From contig NC_056428.1 in assembly GCF_905147365.1 (NCBI RefSeq), positions 29,666,001 to 29,730,000 of the forward strand: DNA of 64,000 nt. The letters run 5' to 3'. This DNA is from Aricia agestis (lineage: Eukaryota > Arthropoda > Insecta > Lepidoptera > Lycaenidae). Shown piece by piece: positions 57,546 to 64,000 of the stretch. Every line of letters starts with the position of its first letter. Positions within the stretch are counted from its first letter, which is position 1. The translations under genes and the position numbers were made by a program. A model generated the notes under the pieces. The model saw only the letters and a program-made list of their open reading frames with translations, had not been told where the DNA came from and ran no database searches.

Positions 57546-57987
57546 GCCAAAGAGTTCCTCGTATTATAGAGCAAAAAAAGGCCAAAAATTGTGTTTTTTG
57601 TATGGGAGCCGCCCTTAATTTTTTATTTTATTTAAATATTATTATTAATTATTAAAGTACACATATAATTCGGGCATTTGCGAAAATTTAAAGTGCCTAC
57701 CTGTTGCCATTATTGTAACCGAGTAAAAAAGGCCAAAAAAATCAGGTTTGTTGTATGGGAGCACCCCTTAAATATTAATTTTATATTGATTTTAGAATTT
57801 ATTTATATATAGCGGCAACAGATATACACAATATGTCAAAATTTCAGAAGTCTAGCTATAGTGGTTCTCCAGATACAACCTGGAGACAGATCACAGACGG
57901 ACGGACTGACGGACAGACGGACAGACAGACAACGAAGTCTTAGTAAAACGGTCCCGTTTTTACCCTTTGGGTACAGAACCCTAAAAA
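57546..57987 (+). repeat. Repeat of the AGTGCGAGTTGGACTCG family, head missing
   Basis: Body with TATGGGAGC, (GACG/GACA)n at 57895-57930 and the tail GGGTACAGAACCCTAAAA are present. It directly joins the SINE. Confidence 0.6.
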
Positions 57988-58911
57988 TGCTATGAATAAA
58001 ATATTTAATGTACTTACATGAACTCCCTTTTTCTACTGTTTGAAGTAACATTGTTCGATGTTAATTTCTTACGAACAATAACTGTAGAACAAATAAAAAA
58101 TTTATTAAAATAAGACGATAGAAACTATGTAACTACTAGTTTACAATTAAATTGAAAATTCGTTTTATGAAATTTATTTTTGGGGGTTTATTTTTAATTT
58201 TATTTATTCTTACATAGTTTATTATATTATAAGAATATTATGTTATCCGCAGATTTTAGAATATAAATTATTTCTGGTATCAAAATAAGAAACCTATTCT
58301 CAGGCATAATGAATGTACATACAAAATTTCATTAAAATCAGTTGAGCCGTTTTGGAGAAGTTCACGAACAAACAGTGTGACACAAGAATTTTATACAATA
58401 TTAGATTTAAACTTACTACAAGTAATATTATTATAATATTATGATATTTATGAGTTATAACTGTACTACAGCGTTATAACTATTTTCTAAATAATATGTC
58501 GATACGTACGACGCCGACGGTATGAAGTGTATTTAATTTTAAATTCCAATACCCAATATCATCAATCTGCGACCACGTGGCGCCGCAATGTAACTTTAAC
58601 GTATACGATATTTTTGTTTTGCAAATAATTATTATAAATTACATAATATTATGAACTTACTTGTGGAGTTTTCGAAGCTAGGCTTGCAACGCCACATTAG
58701 TATTCGAGATTTGAAAGATGAATACCACTCCTCAACCATTCCAGGAACCAAAAGAACACAAAAATGGCTACGGTACTCTCTTTTTTACAGCAAATACGCT
58801 TACAGAGTAAAAAATATGAGTTACATTTTCTAGTATCCTAAATGAGGGTAGTCATAAAAAATAGTTAATAAAGGGCTTCACACATGTGACATGGCATAAT
58901 TTATAAATTAT
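57988..58911. other. Noncoding stretch
   Basis: AT-rich. An open frame at 58651-58833 (60 codons) has no recognisable motif and no supporting splice context. A repeat scrap with CATAATGAATGTACATACAA / TTGAGCCGTTTTGGAG lies at 58300-58360. Confidence 0.4.
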
Positions 58912-59058
58912 AAAGCAGCCTTTACACGTTGGCCGTGTTTGCCGAACAGAAGAGGACGGCGCTATATTAAAAAAAGAGATTGAATTATTTGCGTCTTTCT
59001 TTCTGGTATAGCGCCGTCCCCTTCTGTTCGGCAAATACGGCTAACGTGTAGAGGCCGC
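58912..59058. mobile_element. Foldback MITE
   Basis: AAGCAGCCTTTACACGTTGG... through GGACGGCGCTATA is complementary to TATAGCGCCGTCCCC... to AACGTGTAGAGGCCGCTT, with arms of about 58 bp. Confidence 0.85.
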
Positions 59059-59637
59059 TTCATTTATTGAATATTATTGCCACAAGTCCGGGTTACATAG
59101 AACTTTTTTTTTATCAAGCTTGCAAAAAATGAAAGTGGTAGCTAACAGAGACAGAAAGGATTTAATACTTTGATTTGATGGTCCTAAAATATGGATTGTA
59201 GGACAATGTTATTCATTATTTAACTACCGTACTAGCTGTCCCGGAAAATGTTGTTTTGCCCATATTATTTTATTGAAGTGACTAATATAATATAAGTATG
59301 GCACCATGGTCGTGCGACCTGGCTCTCTTAGGCTCTGAAAAGAACTAAAAGATCTAAACTCCCCTCTCGCACGCGACTCCCGCCTTGATGACGCCCACTT
59401 CGCAACGGGCCATGCAGTAGAAATCGTAATACATATTTTAATTTCGCCGTAACTTCAAAACCAAACGTCCAATTTTAGTCATTCAATGACCAAATAATGA
59501 TTATCTACATTAACTGTACTTAGTGATTAAATAGTTTATTTTGATAAGGATTAATAGCATGAGTAAAATAAACGCGTTTAATGTAGTCCAAAAAATTCAA
59601 GATTTTTTATATAAAAAAATGTATATATTAAGTCTAT

Positions 59638-60079
59638 GGGCCTCACCATAATATACGTAGCGGAATAGAGAAACAAAGGCGTGAGCAAGAGAGATGTCAA
59701 TATCAGTGACACTGCGTGGTAAAAACAGTCGTATGATACATGACAGTAGCACTCTTTTTTGACGTCCAGTCGGCACGTGCCGCACGATGACAATTTAATT
59801 TCATAGAAATCATGTTCAATCATGCTTGTGTAAAGTCTGTCAAGAAAGTGAATAAATTAGAAAGTGGCAACATCGTAGTGTCATCCCTTTCAAATCAATC
59901 AGAAAAAGGGGATGACACTACGATGTTGCCACTTTATAATTTCTTCACTTTCTTGACAGACTTTAAGTGTGTACGTACCTACACATATTTTTGCACATAG
60001 ATGAAACCAATTTCGGTTTCGTTTGACAGCTCGAGATTGTTGCTCTATTCCGCTAGTTATATTAACTTTATGGGCCTCA
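59638..60079. mobile_element. TAGCGGAATAGAG MITE, copy 2, interrupted
   Basis: This is the same element as 23900-24209, in opposite orientation, with the MITE at 59833-59963 inserted. Direct text GGGCCTCAC lies outside both ends, which may be its target duplication or part of longer ends. Confidence 0.75.
59833..59963. mobile_element. TTGTCAAGAAAGTGAA MITE, copy 2, with visible empty site
   Basis: AAGTCTGTCAAGAAAGTGAA and its complement form arms of about 60 bp around a 9-base loop. Comparison with the uninterrupted copy at 23900-24209 shows the target GTGTAAGTG, so the duplication is TA (or TAA if the terminal A is not counted). TA would favour a mariner-type origin. Confidence 0.8.
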
Positions 60080-60164
60080 CTCAGTGTCGCGGACTTTTTT
60101 GTAGATATTTATAAGATCTACAATTAATTATAATTTTATGGTTCTATCTTTTATAGTTTAAGCG

Positions 60165-60325
60165 CTTACTCCACCTTACTAAATTTAGACGTCTAAATGA
60201 TTTACTTAACGAAATTTTGTCAAGTGGAATAGCATTTAGTAACTTTCTAAATGCTATTCCACTTGACTAAAATTAGTTACTGAATCATTTAGATGTCTAA
60301 ATTTAGTAAGGTGGAATAAGTGCTT
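60165..60325. mobile_element. Foldback MITE
   Basis: GCTTACTCCACCTTACTAAA... through AGTGGAATAGCATTTAG is complementary to CTAAATGCTATTCCACTTGA ... to TTTAGTAAGGTGGAATAAGTGC, covering about 75 bp per arm with some mismatches. Confidence 0.8.
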
Positions 60326-60509
60326 TCGGCAGCGTATGCAAAATAAATAATTTTTCTGGTTGATTTTTTTACACCTTATCTTCAAAAAACCCAAATATCT
60401 TACGGAAACCTATTTTTTCCTGAATAAAATTTAGCCTATACTACTCGTGGATAATGTAGCTTTCGAGTTTCGAATGGTGAAAGAATTTTAAAAATCGGTC
60501 CAGTAGTTT

Positions 60510-61130
60510 TTACCGACTTCCAAAAAGGAGGAGGTAATACGTTCGGCTGTATGTATCTTTTTTTTGTATGTTCAACGATAACTCAGCCGTTTGTGATCCG
60601 ATTTTTTAAAATTCTTTTTGTGTTATATAGGGTTTAACTCGAATTTGGTACCATGTTCACAGAAGTGGTGATCTGATGATGGGATCCTGGAGGAATCGAT
60701 TTGTATGGAAACATATAGTGATTTTAATTTTTTCTGAAGCATTCGAGGTAAATGCTACCAAAAAGTAAGATTTCGCACCAGGTTATACCCTGGATCCAAA
60801 GGTACCTAACAGAACTTTTGAATCCTTATAGATACAGGTTCGGGGATTTCGGTGTTGTTTAAACAACTGAAAGCATAAGCCAATACATCAATTTAATTGA
60901 TCATCATCATCACAATCATAATTATACCATTATGACCCAATTATTGACGCTTTTCGTGATATTTTGCATCGAAGCAGATTATTAAGCTGTTTGTGGACCC
61001 ATTTCAAAATTCTTGTGTTGTTGTATAGGATATCATCTTGATTTTGTATAATAATTACGAAAGTGGTGAACTGATGATGGGATCTATGAGCAATCGAGGG
61101 AAATCCTTGAAATTTATCAAAAGACTCTGA
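60510..61130 (+). repeat. CCGACTTCCAAAAAGGAGG-type interspersed repeat
   Basis: This begins ACCGACTTCCAAAAAGGAGG, then AACTCAGCCGTTTGTGATCC and GAAGTGGTGATCTGATGATG, with the last part repeated at 61060-61090. It is an abundant noncoding family in Lepidoptera (recalled). Fragments lie at 5690-5955. Confidence 0.5.
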
Positions 61131-61289
61131 ATAGTGGTTAAAATGTTGTTTCTAGTAACTTAAACATATGTTACGAATAAGAGAAAGTTCATACGTAGGG
61201 TCTGTAATCAACAAAACTTTGGCAATCACTGATTAAAATTAATATTCATGCTACTCGTATGCTCCCGCTCTAATCCCCGCTCGTATAAT

Positions 61290-62150
61290 AAAAGGCCTGA
61301 CAGACGTACGAACTTAAAGTACGCGGGTTTTAAGTTCGCGAACTTACTCAGCTCGCGTCGGTGATAGACGTACGAACTTTAAGTACGCGGGTTTTAAGTC
61401 CGCGAACTTACTCGGCTCGCGTCGGTGACACACAAGTACACTGGATTACCATGTCGTCGACGAAGAAGCTTTGTATTATTTAGGAATAATATCATATTAC
61501 GTTTTAAAAACTAATAAGAAAAAACTAAATTGAAAAGTTTAAGAGTATACGTATGTACATATTTTTCACACAGATGAAAACCAATTTCGGTTTCGTTTGA
61601 GTTTTGACAGCTCGAAATTGTTGCTTTATTCCGCTAGGTATATTAACTTCATGGTACCAAGGTGATTTATAGTTTGGACAATGAATTTTCTACGTCTACA
61701 TGTAGGTAGGTACATCAGCAGCATCAGTTATCGATGAACACCAGTAAATTAATATTTTGTTTGATAACATAAAATAAATTGCGATTTTGTTGATTATTAA
61801 AGCTGATATAAAATAAAAAAACGTTTTATTTGACTGAAAAATGTTAGCATAATTTTTAGCATTAATTACAGTAAATTTTAACAGTAGTTTAGCAAATTTT
61901 GTATCAGTTGTGTTGGCAACACTGCCTGGCGGCTCGCGAGTCGCGGCTCGCGGCTCGCGGCTCGCGTCTCGCAGTGCTGCCACTTGCCAGAAACGTCACA
62001 CGGTACGAGCTACGAGTAAAATTCTAAGACGGCGAACTTACGCGGCAATCTTTAAGTACGCCAACTTTAGGTGACACCGTGACACGCAGGCGAGTAAGGT
62101 CGTCGAGCCATAAGTCCGCGTACTTACTCGCGTGTCTGTCACCCCCTTAA
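61290..62150. mobile_element. TIR element with internal tandem duplication of its left end
   Basis: The ends AGGCCTGACAGACGTACGAA and the complement of CGCGTGTCTGTCACCCCCTT are inverted. A 64-bp unit (61302-61365) is repeated at 61366-61430. A fragment of the TAGCGGAATAGAG MITE lies inside (about 61555-61655), as does a CGGCTCGCG tandem run (61930-61970). Confidence 0.6.
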
Positions 62151-62498
62151 TTGTCTTTGGTAGGTAGTGAATGAATGATTGATTTGTTACCAGGCCATAA
62201 AATCTTATTAAAAAAAATGAATGATTGGGCGATGTGACGCAAGTGAACAACTCATTCGCAAACTATACAGCTAGACATATTCGTTTACTCTTTTTCATGT
62301 AACGTGTTTTATATTGGTGGTTGTTTAAATATTAGTTATAAATCCGCATGATACAGTATTTTTACAATATTCGAGCAATCGTTTATATAACAGACTCATA
62401 ATTACTTCGGATTTGATAAAAAACATAGTGTTATCGGCATCCGGCAGAAGTCGAATACATACTTTGTTCTAACTGGTTTGAAATGATATAGCTCTACA

Positions 62499-62585
62499 AT
62501 GAACGGCGAAAAGATGAATACGAACAACGTCGAAGCCGAATACATGGATATTGCCAACAGAAATGCCTGGACGATTACTTATCAA
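62499..62585 (+). CDS. Possible first coding exon of an unidentified gene running right
   Basis: ATG at 62499 in context CTACAATGAAC opens 29 codons (MNGEKMNTNNVEAEYMDIAN then RNAWTITYQ) that end exactly at a strong donor, CAA|GTAAGTTTG (phase 0). Codon content is balanced and unlike the surrounding AT-rich DNA. No downstream exon can be identified before the window ends, and the putative intron contains a LINE. I do not recognise the protein. Confidence 0.45.
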
Positions 62586-63419
62586 GTAAGTTTGTATTCT
62601 GACGCGTAAGTTTTTGTGTATCGATGCCACGCACGAATTACCTGCTGCTATAACAGAAATATCCGTGCACTGTCCAACAATTTGCATTAGCCACCTACTA
62701 GTAATTATTAATTAGCTTTCTCTTGTAAAAGTAGCTATAAAAAAGATGTATGGATATCTAATGTTTAATGTAATGTGTCGTCAGTTCTAGCGATAAAGCT
62801 AAGTAGACTTATTGTTGAATGCATTGGTAATCTACACATAGGGTTGCCAGATGTCCGGTATTTAAGCGTGCAGTCCGGTATTTTCGAGGCCTGTCCGGTA
62901 AAAAATAAACAATCATACCGGACAGAACAATGTCTGGTATTTTGAAGAAAGTCGGTGTTACTTGTACCACAGAATAGATAGTAGTACAAGTGCTATTTTT
63001 TCCCTCATGTCCCTTTGTTCCCTTTAATCTTTAAAACTACGCAACGGATTTTGATGCAGTTTTCTATAATAGATAGAGTGATTCAAGAGGAAGGTTATAG
63101 GTATAATAATATTCATTAAACAGTGGAGAAAATGAGAAATAGTGTTGTTGTTGGGGTTTCTATTCTAATGTGATGTTGTAAATAATTACTTTTTTTTCGG
63201 CTTACATTGCAAACACAGGTTGAACCCTATGAGATTTATCAAAATAATGTACAAAGTATTGTACACATTGAAACTCCACGATGGTATATGTCTATCTCTT
63301 ATGGATATCCCACAATAACATTTTTTTGTCATTTTCTTTTTACGACAAATAATGGCGATTTTTCAAAGCAAATTTAATAATTTATACAGCATTAATTCTT
63401 ATCCAATTAAATAACTTAA
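62586..63419. other. Putative intron sequence, noncoding
   Basis: It contains a patch with repeated TCCGGTATTT motifs in both orientations at 62855-62945, likely a small MITE remnant (GGGTTGCCAGATGTCCGGT). Otherwise there is nothing recognisable. Confidence 0.35.
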
Positions 63420-63599
63420 ATACATTGTCCCACATATTCTGGGGGGACAAATTTTGCAACCCCATGCGTCGTCGTCGTCAAACAAACACAAACTGTTAAC
63501 ACAGCAACTCTTCCACCCAGGGTTATTTAATAGACAAAGATCTTTGTCTACAAGTGATACTTCTACAAGGACTCCACAACAGGACCAAACAAACCAAAC

Positions 63600-64000
63600 A
63601 TGAGCTGGCAAAGGCAGCCAGAACCAAAACAAAAAAGGCTACGCTCACCAAATGGAAGCGAACAAAAATGCTCTAAGCTAGCTAAAACTTACACATCTCG
63701 CAAACAAGATATGCTCAAAGCCTGTGACATCATCTGGGACCACGAAGAAAATATTCCCACTTCTAATAGTTTCTCCGTATTAAACTTGGACTGTGATGCA
63801 GACATAATTGAGACAAGCAAGGAACAAAAAACATCTAAACCACCACCAATTATACTATATGGTATAGAAGATTAGGTCTTGTAAATGTTAACAGACTTCA
63901 TTGCAGAGCTCGTAAAAGCTGAAGATTACTCTTACAGAATCTTATCAAAGAACCAACTGTCAATATCTACAAAAACCATTGAGATATACAAGACTATGAT
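63600..64000 (+). pseudogene. Non-LTR retrotransposon ORF1 (gag-like), partial with in-frame stops
   Basis: From MSWQRQPEPKQKRLRSPNGS the frame runs 91 codons to SKPPPIILYGIED, then TAG and, two codons later, TAA. The same frame reopens at 63885 with MLTDFIAELVKAEDYSYRIL and SKNQLSISTKTIEIYKTM, running to the window end. A K/R-rich head followed by PPPI-x-(V/L)-x-G and an FI-x-E region is the order of the nucleic-acid-binding ORF1 proteins of insect Jockey/R1-type LINEs (recalled). Two nonsense codons suggest a dead copy. The region 63420-63599 is probably its 5' UTR. Confidence 0.65.

Overview
The window is nuclear DNA of an arthropod, most likely a moth or butterfly (Lepidoptera). It is AT-rich. 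Its genes have short exons with GT-AG junctions and long introns full of transposons, and the interspersed repeats are ones I associate with Lepidoptera: (GTCT)n-bearing Helitron-like copies, tRNA-derived SINEs with a shared 3' body, CR1/Jockey-type and RTE-type LINEs, mariner and Tc1 relics, and very many foldback MITEs. There is no bacterial operon, CRISPR array or rRNA gene.

Three host genes can be read through from start to stop. (1) 9851..26271, minus strand: a dual leucine zipper MAP3K (wallenda/DLK, MAP3K12/13 family). Its eight coding exons agree in splice phase and give a 507-residue protein with kinase and zipper domains but a short tail. (2) 29381..30370, plus strand: Pex16, a single-exon peroxisomal membrane biogenesis factor, about 3 kb from the wnd start and divergent from it. 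(3) 40666..48400, minus strand: ArfGAP1. Its eight phase-consistent exons give 347 residues with the ArfGAP zinc finger and arginine finger, an ALPS-like segment and a tryptophan-containing C-terminus. Two probable 5' exons belong to genes that run off the window: 499..611 (minus) and 62499..62585 (plus). I recognise neither.

The rest is mostly transposon-derived. Regions: 1-9.8 kb is the possible promoter/first exon of a leftward gene plus repeats; 9.85-26.3 kb is wnd, whose introns hold a dead CR1/Jockey-type LINE (12.3-14.6 kb), an RTE remnant (20.4-21.3 kb), SINEs and MITEs; 26.3-31 kb is the wnd/Pex16 divergent interval and Pex16; 31-40.6 kb is a field of foldback elements; 40.7-48.4 kb is ArfGAP1, whose intron 6 carries a nest at least four insertions deep with a mariner in the middle; 48.4-62.4 kb is MITE-dominated, including two hAT-type MITEs, a triple nest around a dead Tc1 element and a long AT microsatellite; 62.4-64 kb is a possible exon followed by a LINE ORF1 cut by the window edge.

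The three genes have unrelated roles (stress/axon-injury MAP kinase signalling, peroxisome membrane assembly, COPI/Golgi Arf GTP hydrolysis). Nothing suggests they form one system. I did not find a coherent new gene system. The points most worth a second look are the partial tandem duplicate of wnd exon 7, the deep insertion nests with reconstructable order, and the unusually dense set of near-perfect inverted repeats.
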